Assembly: GCA_008638375.1 (NCBI GenBank)
Contig: CM018052.1
Span: 9,068,506 to 9,132,505 of the forward strand
From: Nyssa sinensis
Lineage: Eukaryota; Streptophyta; Magnoliopsida; Cornales; Nyssaceae
Length of the DNA stretch: 64,000 bases
Direction of reading: 5' to 3'
The translations under genes were made by a program, and so were the position numbers. Shown piece after piece: positions 23,840 to 36,207 of the stretch (position 1 is the first letter of the stretch; each line of letters begins with the position of its first letter). The notes under the pieces were generated by a model. That model did no database searches and was not told where the DNA came from. It saw only the letters and a list, made by a program, of their open reading frames with translations.

Positions 23840-25771
23840 ATCTAGATCCAGACAATAGAATCATTTGTAACTTTATCCAAACCAATCAGATTCATTCATA
23901 ACCTTTACCTACGTATTTCTAAATGACAAAGGAAAACCACCATTTACTTTTTCGCACAACAATGCGAACTTTCAAGTTCTAGTGCCTCAACCTCAATATT
24001 TTCACTCCAAGTACGTTCACAAAATTTTCATCTTAAACACAAGGTTCATAGTCAAGAGATTCGTATCATCCAACTCTTAACCAGATATACAATCTCCTCC
24101 AAAACAACAATCAATGCTCACCTTTTTATTCGATCACAACTCTGGAATCAGTCTCGTAAACTAAGCTAGAACTAGGTTCATAACTAACACCTCAATTTGA
24201 CCCAATTCATGCAACACATTATTTTCATAAAGTCTACATTCCTAAGTTCACTAAGTCACCCCACTCTACTTATCACATCTAGTATCGATCATCTTAGAGA
24301 ACTAGGTAAGACAATAACATTTATCTCTAGGTTACATCCACAGCCTACCACAATATAACTGACCCCAATTCAATAAAGAAATCATTACAGCCCCTACTTC
24401 CAGATTCACCTCCGTATTCTAATTCAATATTTATCCTAAGCACGAAATCAAATTTCAATTTCATCGTAATCCAAATTAATCCATAAAAATATTATTTTCA
24501 AACTATTCCTGTTTACACAATTTTTTTTCCTTAGGCAAGGATCATCAATCATCGCCTAAGAACCTAACACATCTCATAGACGTAGATGCTTAATTAACAC
24601 TTATACAATTCAAGTCAACCATCACCCTCCATTGTTTACACTAAATAGTTAACACCGAGTTCTAACACAATTTTTTGCAAAGAAGGAATCCATTTAAACG
24701 ACGCAATATTCACATTTTCAAGTCATGCTAGTGTTCAACTAGCCTACCAATACTCAACCCTAGGTGAATGCCATCCAAAAATAATACATCTCTCCACAAA
24801 AGTGTTCAACACAATGATATCCTTAAAACTTTTGGCACAAATACTCTGAGTATCCATTATCCAGTCCATACACAAAAAGCTCCACGAGTTTAAATTCTTA
24901 TTTTAGCATTTTAAGGTCTTATGTGTCATTTTATTTATAGTTTTCTACCTTATTGGCATTTGTTCATTTAAGGTTTTATAATTCTTTTATCAGTCCTTAC
25001 CTTTATAGCTAGGTGATAACCCTTCATGGACTATAGCTCCTTTTGTTACAGGCTGATGGGGCGCCATCCATCAACTGTAACGCAAGATCTGAGGCCAATC
25101 CAGTCTGTATAGATAACGTAGGCATAGTACTATAACCCATGAATATCAGTTACTAACCTAGCATACATATATATAAAATCAACAAGCTATAATTAACAGC
25201 CAACATGTGGCCTACCATATAAGCAATGCAAATACACAACCCATCCTAAGAACGTACACATATACATGAGAACACAGCCAATAAGGTATATAACTAGGCC
25301 CACCGTCTACCTCATAAATGACTAGGCATACAATTTACTATATGGATAGCTAGGTGTGCAACCTATATCTCAATTAACTAGGCATATGACCTATCCCATA
25401 AAATATACGGTCATACCAATCTATATACCATTTATATCACACACTACGCTACATCAAATCACGTAATCACGCATCACAACTTATCATCAACTAACACATA
25501 ATTGTAACAAATCATGCAGCTAGTAAAAATAGCAACACAATACACAAAACCCTACCACATACCACCGATAGCTTACACTAAGTCAAATGCCCTCCTCGAG
25601 GGTCCCATGGTGCTCTACAACACCTGTCATTGCCAACTATTCTCATACTAGAACTCCAATACTAAGCTGTCAAAATCCACACATTACACACTATTCACAA
25701 AAAAATTTAAATCACGCGTCGTGGTCTTATTGTGTTCAACAACATCCCACGGTCTCTAGGAATTCGAACCC
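23840..25771 (-). other. Degraded internal region (expected gag position)
   Basis: This stretch lies between the protease remnant and the PBS, where gag should be. I see no zinc-knuckle pattern or long frame. It aligns in order with 60370-62300 of the second family B element, for example 'TGATGGGGCGCCATCCATCAACTG' at 25050 and 61590 and the 'AACTAGGCATA' words near 25320-25390 and 61850-61910. It is therefore shared family B internal sequence of unknown content. Confidence 0.5.
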
Positions 25772-25785
25772 GGAGCCTGATACCA
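25772..25785 (-). other. Primer-binding site (tRNA-Met type)
   Basis: On the minus strand TGGTATCAGGCTCC follows the LTR end GTGACA after a 3-nt spacer. It matches the initiator tRNA-Met site TGGTATCAGAGC with one difference within the first ten bases. The sister element has TGGTATCAGAGCC at 62301-62313. Confidence 0.85.
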
Positions 25786-27056
25786 CGTTGTCACGCCCTA
25801 AATTTCTACAAACCCGAGGAGCGACTGAACGAAATAAAAGAAAAGAAAAGAAATGACAATCCAGTAAATTTAATTGAAATATCCCTTATTATTCTTCAAA
25901 TTTTTCCCTCAATATTAAAATTAAATGCTTGTCCCACTTAATGCTCCAATCAATTTAATTCATGTTTAAAAATGGTCCTTAAATAGTCTTAAAGTATCTC
26001 CAAAAATTCCCCTAAAGTGATGTCTCAGATGACTCCAAAATGTCCTAGGACATGGTCAAACGATAGTCAAATATCAGCCCAAAGTTAGCCTTAGTGGATG
26101 GCCAAACATGGCCTTGAAATCTAGGCCACAACAAGGTCAAAACATGGCCCACAAAGGTCCTTATAATAGCCCCTAAATGGGCCCAAACATGGCCCAAAAA
26201 TTGGCCAAACATGGCCCAAAATATTGTCCAAATATAGCCCAAAAGGTGTCCCAAAAATAGCTCAAAAAGGTGGCCAAAAGGGCGGTGAAAAGTGCGGGAC
26301 AACAGGGCGACACAACGGGGCTGCAGTGGGGCAAGGCAGGGCACCGCACGCTCAGGCGCAGGGGCACACACGGCACGCAGGCACGCGCGCGGGGGCATGC
26401 ACGTGGGCGGCAAGCTGCGGCCTGGGCTAGTTTTCTGATTTTTTTCTGCAGAAAGACTGTTCATGGCTGCAACCCAAATGTTTCATTTTTTTTTTCCAAA
26501 GTTTTAAAGGCCACTTTTTCCTGATTTTCAGCCCAATTCCCAAGGACATTATCCTCCTAATTTGGACACTTTTCCTAACCATTTAAATGGTGTTTTACAT
26601 ACTTTTCAATCACTTGATTTTTTCAGAAATTTGGGCATAGTTTTCTTTGTTTTTTCTAAGTGTCTTTCCCACAGCTAATTTCCACAATATAAATGGTTAT
26701 AAATTCATAAATATCCACCCTCGCTTGAGGGCCACAATCCTCATAATCCAACGTACATCAATGTAGGATACATTTAAATAGAACATCATGCTTTCACTGG
26801 TTCCAATACTTCCATGGAATACACCTTTAAACCATAACCATCATGCTTTCATTAGGTCACAACCCATACATTTTAAAAGAAAAGTCCTAGGCCTATTGTT
26901 CATGCACCTCTCAAAAGTAAATATAACAAATTGGGCTTAGGCCCATACATTCCAAAAAGAAAAGAAAACATATGCCCTAAGGGCTAAATCTTCAACACTA
27001 TCCATTTCTTCCCACTATTCAAGACTTAAACAAGTCTCAAATGTCCGGGACCTCAT

Positions 27057-27934
27057 CTGAAATATAATTCCCACGAATGGGTCAGCTCAACTGCTGGTAT
27101 AATGTAATACTAAGACTAGAAACAAATTCAAGGGGCGTGGCATGTGCAAGTGTACAGTTCAAGATTATAATACCATTTTCCCCCAATGCTATGTAATGTC
27201 TGTATGTGTGACGCACACATGCAACTCTATGCCACCCATGTCTCATGATACGGTCCTTCCCTGTTGGCATGAGTACTGCTACGTATGTCTCCTTCTCGGT
27301 ACGTCCCCGATGGAAAAGAGTACCAACGACCGAATTTTGGGTTTTTCACCATAGGATCTACACCCTCATAATGTCGAGCACCTCGTCCTGACCCACACCA
27401 TGTTTCTAAGGAACCACATTATGCCAAGATGCCATGATTTCATCATGCAAGTTCAATGTGACAAATGATCAAACACATGGTGTCCCTTATCCCAAATCAT
27501 ATAACTCATTTCATGAAAGTTAAATTTAAACTTCAAGGCATCACCCTCACAACATATATACATCATAATTGAATATGTCCATACTTATGTAAAGCACAAG
27601 TCTCACAATTTCAACAAATTCATAAGGGACATAGAATTCTATTAAACATAAAAGCATCAAATCATCACATGACCCAACCAAAAGGTGTGTCAATAATTAC
27701 ATGGGTTGACAATCTCATGGCACGATTCTATCTATCAAATACACACCAAACAAGGCAGGAAATCACCCAAAAGCAACAAGAACAAAAATACTCCTAAACT
27801 ACCAACTCTAGGCTTTTCAAAGGAGCTACTTCCTAGGTGATCTCCTAACCTTACATATACATTTACAGCAGTTCAAATACATGTAAAAACACAAAGTAAC
27901 TTGAATCTATTGCTAGCTTAGCACTACATCATAC
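27057..27934 (-). other. Intron-like segment in family B 5' LTR
   Basis: Donor TTTTAG|GTATGATG at 27934 and acceptor TTATATTTCAG|ATGAGG ending at 27057, 878 bp. Same relative position and motifs as 8632-9474. Confidence 0.4.
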
Positions 27935-28134
27935 CTAAAATCAGTTTTTCTTGAACTAAGGTGGCTGTGTTTTCTGGACTGCCAAACTGTTCATTGAGGA
28001 TATATTACTCGTAGAGACGAACAACTTCTCAGAAGGAAGTTTGGCCAAAATCCCGCTCGAAATATGTGTTTCGGCAGCTTGAATTCTTGAATTTCTAGGG
28101 CTTTTCTCACTCTCTCTCTATAAGAACGTGAAAT

Positions 28135-28168
28135 GCTGGAGATACAGAATGGCTTCTGTATCTCCAGC
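28135..28168. other. Perfect 15-bp hairpin at the LTR promoter
   Basis: GCTGGAGATACAGAA (28135-28149) and TTCTGTATCTCCAGC (28154-28168) are exact inverted repeats around a 4-nt loop, TGGC. On the minus strand it begins 23 bp downstream of the TATA box (28191-28199), so it would span the transcription start or the very 5' end of the RNA. The homologous place in the 52879 element does not show it. Confidence 0.85.
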
Positions 28169-28190
28169 TCACTGAGACTTCTATTTATAG

Positions 28191-28199
28191 TGAGGGGTC
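28191..28199 (-). promoter_or_regulatory. TATA box of family B 5' LTR
   Basis: TATAAATAG on the minus strand, a near-ideal plant TATA box, 455 bp from the LTR start. The sister LTR has TATAAATAC at 53912-53920, 475 bp in. Confidence 0.65.
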
Positions 28200-28920
28200 A
28201 AAGGGGGCAAGAAAAAATGACCATTTTGCCCTTAATGAGCCCGAAAACCCCGTTACTTTACAGCTCATTCCTAAACACTTCAATTTAAAATTTTGTTTTA
28301 ATCAATGTTTATAAAATTATTTTAAATGAATATTCTCAGAAGAAAACATTTTCTTTTGACGTCGGGATCATCCCTTTCCACCTGGGCCACTCGAATGCCC
28401 TTTTTGTCCAATTTTGAAACGGTTCCCGTTTTGGCTCAATTTCGAACAGTGGTTATCTCATAATATTATAAGCATATTTATCTTCTATGACACACTCCAA
28501 ATATTCCTCTAAACATGTCATACGGTAAAAACAATACATGAAAATGCTTTACCGGCAAAACCGTGCATGAGATATGTCCTACTGGAAAACCGTGCAAGGA
28601 ACAATGCCCTACCAGCAAAACAAAAAAATTTTGCTCATTTTTCAAATCTCTACAATAACTCTAACCACAGAGCACATATCTAATCAGACATATAACACAG
28701 AGCATATCCAACTTTTGTAGAGTACCATTACCGTTAGCCATCTATCAATATCTAGTGCATATCATCACATCAATCAAATCATATCACTCACCTAAATAAC
28801 CAGGTTCAGTCTATAAGAATACAAGTCTCCATAGATCAACGCCATTAGATCCTTACTTGGATTGCCTTACAGCCTACTAGTATCATCTCCTTGTGCCTTC
28901 TAATCCATCAGAGATAAATC

Positions 28921-29560
28921 CTAAAAAATGTTAGGATAATGGGGTGAGCTTAAATAAGCCCAGTGAGTAACACAGGTTCCCCGTCATGGGTTTCAAAACC
29001 AATTCTTGCTTACAAAACACATGGAGAGTTCAGTTATCTATGAAATAGAAGTTTTATAAATCCACTTAAATGCGATTTAAGTAGAATAAAACATGACTGA
29101 ACTAAATGGAACAAATAGGTCAAAACAGACAGAATAGTATAGACGCCAGTATATCAATAAGAAGTATAGGCAATTAAATCAAAGAATAGAACAGGTCAGT
29201 ATTGAGTGGAACAGAATAGAATATAACAAAGCAAGATGCCGATTAGGCACATAATCATGCCTACTTATGCCATACCGCTCAAACTAGAGTGGGCCCAAAA
29301 GTAAGACACAACATAGCAAACAGAATCGGAACATACTGTACAATGGAATCAGGACAAACCATACAACGGAATAGGACTGACCCAAACTGAACAATAGAGT
29401 AGGACAGAACAAAATCATGCCACGTGTAATGCAGTACAAAGAGTATGTATTTAAAAACATTCATTTAAACAATATAGCATATAAAATGGTACAGTGAACC
29501 AAAATATAGTATCTAGACAGTGTAACTTATACACCAAATCAGAAGTTCCAAGTTACTCAC
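28921..29560 (-). other. Intron-like segment in the 20738-33413 LTR
   Basis: Donor TTT|GTGAGTAAC at 29560 and branch-point/acceptor CTAACATTTTTTAG ending at 28921, 640 bp on the minus strand. The AACAG-rich tract inside (29100-29420) is shorter than in 160-5423. Confidence 0.4.
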
Positions 29561-30599
29561 AAACTATTCGCTTATCTCCTTGTATTGATAATCTGAGAAC
29601 CTCCAAATACGTTAGGTACCTCCATGCATATCCTGAATAATCATCATCAATCACAGACAGATCAAAATTCATCCATTCAGGTCTTATTCATCATCTAAGG
29701 CGTCTATCGGATTACCTAAGATAGCCTAATAGCCTATTACCCTTTCATTGGGTTTCATCCGAGGCTATTTCATTCTTTAATTAGGCTTAGTAGTCATCAG
29801 GATTATAATCTAAGTCATTTAGACTTCAATCGTTATCCGTTAAGTACTTATTTAACCTTAGGGGCAAAATGATAATTTTGTCATTCTTGTCTTGGACCTT
29901 GTCGGGGTCCTCAGAATATTTCACATATCTTAAATATAAAGTCTTAAGTATTTTGGACTCCAATTGTTATCAGTTAAGTACTTATTTAACTTCAGGGGCA
30001 AAATGATAATTTTGTCATTCTTGCCCTGGACCCTAGCATGGTCCTCAGAATGTTCCATATATCTTATATGTAGATCTTTTAAGTCCATTGGACTTCATTT
30101 GGTATCTGCTTTTGATCATTGGGAGACATTGGTCATTTCTCATTTTATACATTGACTGCTTCGGAGTCTTATTTAGCCCTTCGATTTTTCGTAAGTATGC
30201 TTATGATAATTTATTAGATCAGATTGACCTTTATTCAACCTCTACTTTGCACTTACCTTGCTCAGGGTTATTTTGGTCATTTTACGTTTTGTGAAACTCC
30301 GACCCTGATTCATCATTTAATCATGTGTATAGTTTCACGAGTATCCGGGCTTCCATCGGTACCAATTTCATCCCATTTGGACTTCATTTGGATTTCATAT
30401 AGCATTAGGGGCATTTTGGTAATTTTTCATTTCGTGAAATTCTAACCCTGATTTGTCATTTAACCATGTATACAGTTTCACGAGTATCTGGGCTTCTATC
30501 GGTATCAGTTTCGTCCTAATCGGACTTCATTTGGACTTCGTATAGCATCAGGGGCATTTCAGTAATTTCACGCTTTCACGCGTCACATTTTTCGGTACT

Positions 30600-31240
30600 T
30601 TGTTTACTAGTACGGACCCCACTATTGAGTCCAGAGTGCCCAAAATAGTCAGACTATGCCCCCTCCGACATTCATCCAGCTTTTGGAATACTGAGGGTAA
30701 AATTTTCATTTTGACATTTTACGTGTCTATGGATTTGGGACCTTGTTTCACAGAACGGATCCCGTCATTGGGTCCGGAATGTCCCAAAATGTTAAAGTAC
30801 AGAATTTTACAATCATCAGAGTCCATCTGATTACGTAACTGATCATCAGAACGTATCTGAAATTATCGTGGTTCATCTAACTGTATTCTTCGGGATTTAT
30901 TTAGATCTAACGGACCTCGCCATTAGGTCCAGAGTGTCCGATATAGTTAAAGTAGACCATCTTTTATGTTTAATTGGCCCTGGGTATCATTAAGGGTAAT
31001 TCAGTCATTTACAATTTATATGTCTGTATTTTTCAGGACTTTGGTTCATTAAACGGACTTCACCGTTGAGTCCAGAATGCCGGAAAAAATCAAAATGGAC
31101 TATCTTTTATTTTTATTTAGCCTTAGGTATCATCAAGGGCAATACAGTCATTTACCATTTACATGTCTCTATTTTTCGGGGCTTAATTTCCCAAATCGAA
31201 CTCCACCGTTGAGTCCAAAATGCCCGAATTAGTAGAAATA
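30600..31240. repeat. About 145-bp tandem repeat, five units
   Basis: Words of the form CC(A/G)TTGRGTCC recur at about 30618, 30762, 30907, 31054 and 31205, spaced about 144-151 bp. This is the longest version of the repeat described at 2930-3440, in the same LTR subfamily. Confidence 0.6.
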
Positions 31241-32922
31241 CACTATTTATTTATTTAATTTGGACTTCATTTGGGTTACTTAGTGTCCAAGAGTAAAATA
31301 GTAATTTTACCTAATTATTAAAATAACTATTTTATTATTTATTTATTTTTTCAAGGGCTTATTTGCACAAGTTTTTTAGAAGCGGGGCCAGAATATAAAT
31401 ATTTAGAACTGTTAGGGGTCAGAGTATAAATAAGTAAAGTTCCGGTTTAATTCCTTTCAATTATGCCCCTAGACCAATTGGTTTTTTAAACAAAACCCTA
31501 GACCGGTCCTCAAACACAGCGAACCAGTCGGTTCAATTTCCTTCAGAAAACCGGAATACAATATCCCTGCTATTCGCAATTGGCCCCTTCATCCATGGTT
31601 TGGACAGACTTGAATTCCAATTTTAATTTACAATCTGTGTTACCAAACAAACTGACTTCAGTTTTAATTTTGAAACATTTAAACCAAAACGGTGCCATCT
31701 CACTTATACCATTTGTGCGACGGGTCAGGTTTCGACCCGAACTTGAAACCGACCCAAACCGATTGTCACTATTCATCGTCTTCCTCTCTTCTTCCTAAGT
31801 TTTTCCCTAATTCTAGTTTTCATGTTTTTCCAATTTCGTGGAGTTTCAGGTACGGATTTTTACTGTTTTTGGTTCCAAAACATTTTTGGAAGTCAAGCCA
31901 TCATCTTGGCATTCGTTTTGAGCCTCGAATCTAAGGATGGAGTGCTATTTAACTCCATTATCGTGGGACCTGTAACTCAGTCATGCACCTTCGTTTCTCA
32001 ACCAAATCTCGTGATATTTGGTCCCTTGTGATCCGTGCATCAGGGGGTTCATGTTCCTATTACCAAAATCAGGTTTAGAGCAAGGTTCATGGGGTTGGGT
32101 TTCATGGTCGAAACCTGCAACTCAGGTTTTGAGGCTCATTTTTGAGCCATTTGGTCTCGTTCTTGTTGTAGTGAAAACCTTAGAACATCTAGTTCAGGTC
32201 CCTATCCCTCAATCGAGGTTTAACTCCAGTCGAATCAGACTTGCTGTATGGAAGGTCATCAATGGCTGTTTGGGTGCGGTCAGTGGTTTTGGGGCTATTT
32301 CGAGGCCTTATTTTCATGCCTTGATTATGTTTTCTCATTCTAAACTTCATGCATGCAGTCATAGGGCTCAAAACATCAAAACAGTACCAGAATTCTACAA
32401 AAATATAAAGCAGTTTTTTGGTGTTTACCCTTTTGGTTGACACTGCTCCTCCATGGCTCAGTATGGGCTTTCAGTTGCCTCAGTTCAATCGTGCACTACA
32501 TAGTCCTTCCTCTTTTGTGCACCTCTAATGGATACCATGCACACACCATGCTTGTACACACTTGTGTTCACACATGCAAGACCTCTCTTTCTCTCTCTAA
32601 CTCACTCTTTCACTCAGCCTACAGAAAGTCTGATCTCTGAACTCTGAATATACAACACACATACTTGAAACATTTCAAAGATGTGTAACTACATATGTAA
32701 TTGCTCACCTATACATATGCATATATGTATACACTTGTAGGGTCCAAGTATAATGATATAGGCTAAGGCAGAGGGTGATGTGGGCTGAGGTGGGCTGATG
32801 TGGGGTGACTCAGGTGATGATGAGGGGTTTGCATGTATGGCCATTGGCCAATTTGGGTGGCAGACTTGGTCAGATTGTGTTCATATACAATTAGGCTGTA
32901 TATATAGGCACGAAGATGTTGG

Positions 32923-32988
32923 TAGCCAACTTGGTAATTTTTTGGGTGCCATGTGCTTGCTCATTTTAAGTCAAGGGTTCAAGTCCCC
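32923..32988 (+). other. tRNA-like A-box/B-box module
   Basis: TAGCCAACTTGG (32923-32934) and GGGTTCAAGTCCCC (32975-32988), followed by TTGGCCTCAC. The B box differs from the canonical GGTTCGANTCC only at G to A. It sits on the + strand just outside the TATA-like word at 32898. Confidence 0.45.
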
Positions 32989-35900
32989 TTGGCCTCACTT
33001 TTGGGCAATTTTTCATATTTTGGGGTTAGGCCCTGTTTGGCTGCGTAGAATTCTGTTTTAGGTATTTCCTCCGTAATTTCTTTTCTGTTGCTCCTTTTTC
33101 GACGCGGTTTCTTCTGAGGGTTTCATATTTCAGTTAGCTTCAATGTCAAGAGCCCTGTGTCATTTATTATTTATTTAGGATTTTCATAGTTAGCTAATTC
33201 GAGTTTTCACAGTGTTAAAAAGTCATCATCTTACCTAATTAATTAGTAATTAGGCCCGGGTATTACACCCTCATTTCTGACGCGTTTAATTATTTTATCA
33301 GCCTATCGTGACCATCCAGAGATTCCCGATAAATCTTCATGATTATTCTTTATATCGGTTCTAATTAATAATTAGTAAACTAATTATTAATTATGCAAGG
33401 TCGGGGTGTTACAAGTGAGCTAACAAAGCTCAGTAAGTAAATTCTCAGGTTTGCCATGGGTCAGGGTTAGTCCACAAGAATAATAGAATAAAGAGATATT
33501 AGATAGCTAGTCACCAAGATATACAATAATGACCCAAGGGTCCAAAAGACTTATTCCCATAAGGAATAATACAAGAGAGAATCAGTCAAAGAGATCCAGC
33601 TCAACACAATAAGTTGTTGCCACTAATAATACGTTAGGTATTTCATGTTTGCAAATAATATGATCATTCACAGGGTATAAAATATGATCATCCAACAATG
33701 TAAAAACGTCATTATTGAGTTCTAACAGAATAGATGCACAAATAGAACGGGGGCCAGCATACCCCCAGAACAAGCATTTTCAGGCTCGCCTCTCTCTTGG
33801 GCTTACTAAATAGCGCCAAAAATCTTTTCACTATAGGTCTCGAATGACATAACATGTCCCGAAGGACACAACAGACCCCAAAGGGTCCACCGGATAATAT
33901 GAGAATAGATGGGCCGTTGTGACTGAGCACAACCCCTTGCACATACCGAATATCATGATTAATAAAATTCCACACTGGATGTATAGTCGTATGAAACAGT
34001 CAATATCACAATCAACGAGTCATAAGTGTATGGACTAACAAGATCTCGAATAACAGAATTACATCGCAAGGTCATGACACGGTATACATGATGGCATAAG
34101 TATGCTCAAGCATCAACAAGTCAAGATCACAAAATGATATAGGCAAGCAAGTCGAATCCGAAGCACAGGCATGAACAATAATCACAAGTCGATTGGCATC
34201 AAATCAAGAAGATCAAGTTCCCTAGGTAGTGATAGAATACAAATTTGGAAGCATATGAAAATGAATGTGACTAGCTTGGAATAACCCATAGTAAAGCATA
34301 AGAGTTACTTACCTCAGTTTCTTAGTATTGCTTTCTCCATTTCCAAATACTCTGATAATCTCCAGATACGTTAGGCATATCCTTGCATATCCTAAATAAT
34401 CATCATTAATTATAAAAGTATAAGGGTTTATCCAATCATGTCTCATTCATCATCTTAGGAATCTATCTGATCTCCTAATTAGATCCATTGGCCTATTATC
34501 CACTCATTAGATTTCAACTTATGTTATTAAATTTCTTAATTAGGCTTAGTAGCTGTCAGAATAATATTTTAAGTCATTTTGACTCCAGTTGTTATCAATT
34601 AAGCACTTATTTGACCCTAGTGCAAAATAGAAATTTTGTCATTCTTACCCCGGACTCTATCGTGGTCCTCAGAATATTTCATATATCTTATATATAAATT
34701 TCTAAGTCTTTTGGACTTCATTTGGTATCTGCTTTTGATTATCGGGACACATCGATCATTTCTCATTTTATACGTTAACTGTTCTGGAGTCTTATTTAAC
34801 CCCTTAATTATGTTTTATGTCATATTGGCCTTCTTTTCTAATTTATTCGGCCCTTACTTTGCATTTTCTATGCTTAAGGGTATTTTAGTCATTTCACATT
34901 TTATGATATTCTGACCCTGAATTATTATTTAGACTCATGTACGAGTTTACAATTATTTGGGCTTTATTGGTATCAATTTCGTTTAATTTGGACTTTATTC
35001 GGGCTTCGTACTGTATTAGGGGCATTTAGGTAATTTTACATTTTCATGCGTAACATTTTTTGGTACTTCGTTTGCTATTACGGACCTCACCGTTAAGTCC
35101 AAAGTGTCAGACATAATTAAAATAGACTATCTTTTATGTTTAATTGGCCTTGGGTATCATTAGGGGCAGTACAATCATTTACCATTTACGTGTCTCCATT
35201 TTTTAGGACTTAATTTCACAAATCAGACTCTATCGTTGAGTCCAAAAAGCGGAAAATAGTAAAAATACACTATTTACTTACTTTATTTGGACTTCGTTTG
35301 ACCCATTTAGGGTCCAAAGGTAAAATAGTCATTTTACCTAATTAATAAAAGAATTAAATAAATTATTTTCTTATTTTATTATTTTCCAGGAGCTCAATTG
35401 AATTTATTTTCCAAATTTTGGGCCACAAAAGAATTTCTTAAAAGCTTAGGGGTCAAACTATAAATTATATAAGTTTTGGTTTATTTATTTTATATTAATT
35501 CTTTGAACCGAAGGGTTCAAAGGTGGAAACCCTAGACCGGTTCAAGTGGGCCTTGAACCGACCGGTTCAGGTTCATTTAGAGAACCGGTTTTAGATATCC
35601 ACACTAAATACCTTATACGCAATTGGGTTATCCTTATTCCAAATTTCCAATTTCCCACGGCTGTAACCAAACAACCTTAAATTAATTTAATTTCAAGACC
35701 CATTTTGTCACGTCCCTAACCCCACCCTACGCGGATGTCGAGGACGTGACTGCCAGTTGGTCGCGACGCGACCAACCAAAGGCAAATTCTGAACTTTCCG
35801 ATGAATTGCACTCCAACTGTAGGGTCAGACGCAGCGGAATCTAAAACCTTTTTTTTTTTCTTTGTGTCACGGGAATGCAACTCACTTATCCACCGTAAAG

Positions 35901-36207
35901 GTATGTACCACAGAGCAAGTCTAAATCCAAAATAGTTAACAGTTCTAAGTTCAGAGCATATCTAAAATCAGGCATATAGTACAGAGCAGATCTAATATCT
36001 TTAGAGTACCGTTTATTTCCATGAGCCATAATTATCTATTCAGTACATGTAAATCAGGTTAGCCGTATCATATCACTCACCTGAATAACAGAATCAGTCC
36101 ACAAGAATCCAGTCTCTACAGATCAGTGCCGTCAGATCCTTTACTTCAAGTGCCACTCGGCCTACCATGTCATATCATGGTGTCTTCTAATCCATCAGAG
36201 ATAATCC

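Larger units (their letters stand above)
20981..28654 (-). mobile_element. Family B gypsy element, two LTRs, 7.67 kb, TSD ATAAC
   Basis: Both outer ends are recognisable: TGTCACGCCCCG at 20981 and AAATCTCTACA at 28654, with ATAAC at 20976-20980 and 28655-28659. The 5' LTR (25789-28654) is complete; the 3' LTR (20981-21484) is cut short. The internal region has a PBS, a degraded protease and RT in the order PR-RT on the minus strand, and no recognisable gag, RNase H, integrase or PPT. The LTRs differ at roughly 15-20 of the first 330 positions by eye, so it is not recent. It is the deepest insertion of this nest and hence the youngest event in its chain. Confidence 0.9.
25789..28654 (-). mobile_element. 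Complete 5' LTR of the 20981-28654 element, 2866 bp
   Basis: In coding sense it runs TGTAGAGATTTG...GGGCGTGACA. TATAAATAG (28191-28199) lies 455 bp in, followed by a perfect 15-bp hairpin (28135-28168) and CT-rich leader. Next comes an intron-like segment with donor AG|GTATGATG (27934) and acceptor ATTTCAG (27057). A GC-rich block at 26310-26430, rich in GGGGC and CACGC, stands out from the AT-rich surroundings. Confidence 0.88.
20738..33413 (-). mobile_element. Family A solo LTR, 5.0 kb net, TSD AGTGA
   Basis: The ends TGTCACATCTTG (20738) and GGTCGGGGTGTTACA (33413) are flanked by AGTGA at 20733-20737 and 33414-33418. It closely resembles 160-5423. A gypsy element (20981-28654) lies inside near its start. 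Excluding that, the LTR is about 4997 bp. It carries five units of the 143-bp-type repeat (30600-31240), donor GTGAGTAAC (29560, minus), acceptor ATTTTTTAG (28921), a TATA-like word at about 32898-32906 and a tRNA-like module at 32923-32988. Confidence 0.88.

Noticed and set aside
26045..26464. Minus-strand frame with repeated W-x-x-F-G/L-G-H motifs (and the shorter one at 21317-21628)
   Set aside because: It derives from tandem 'GGCCAAACATGGCCCAAA' words in the family B LTR end; repetitive DNA read in one frame, not a membrane protein.
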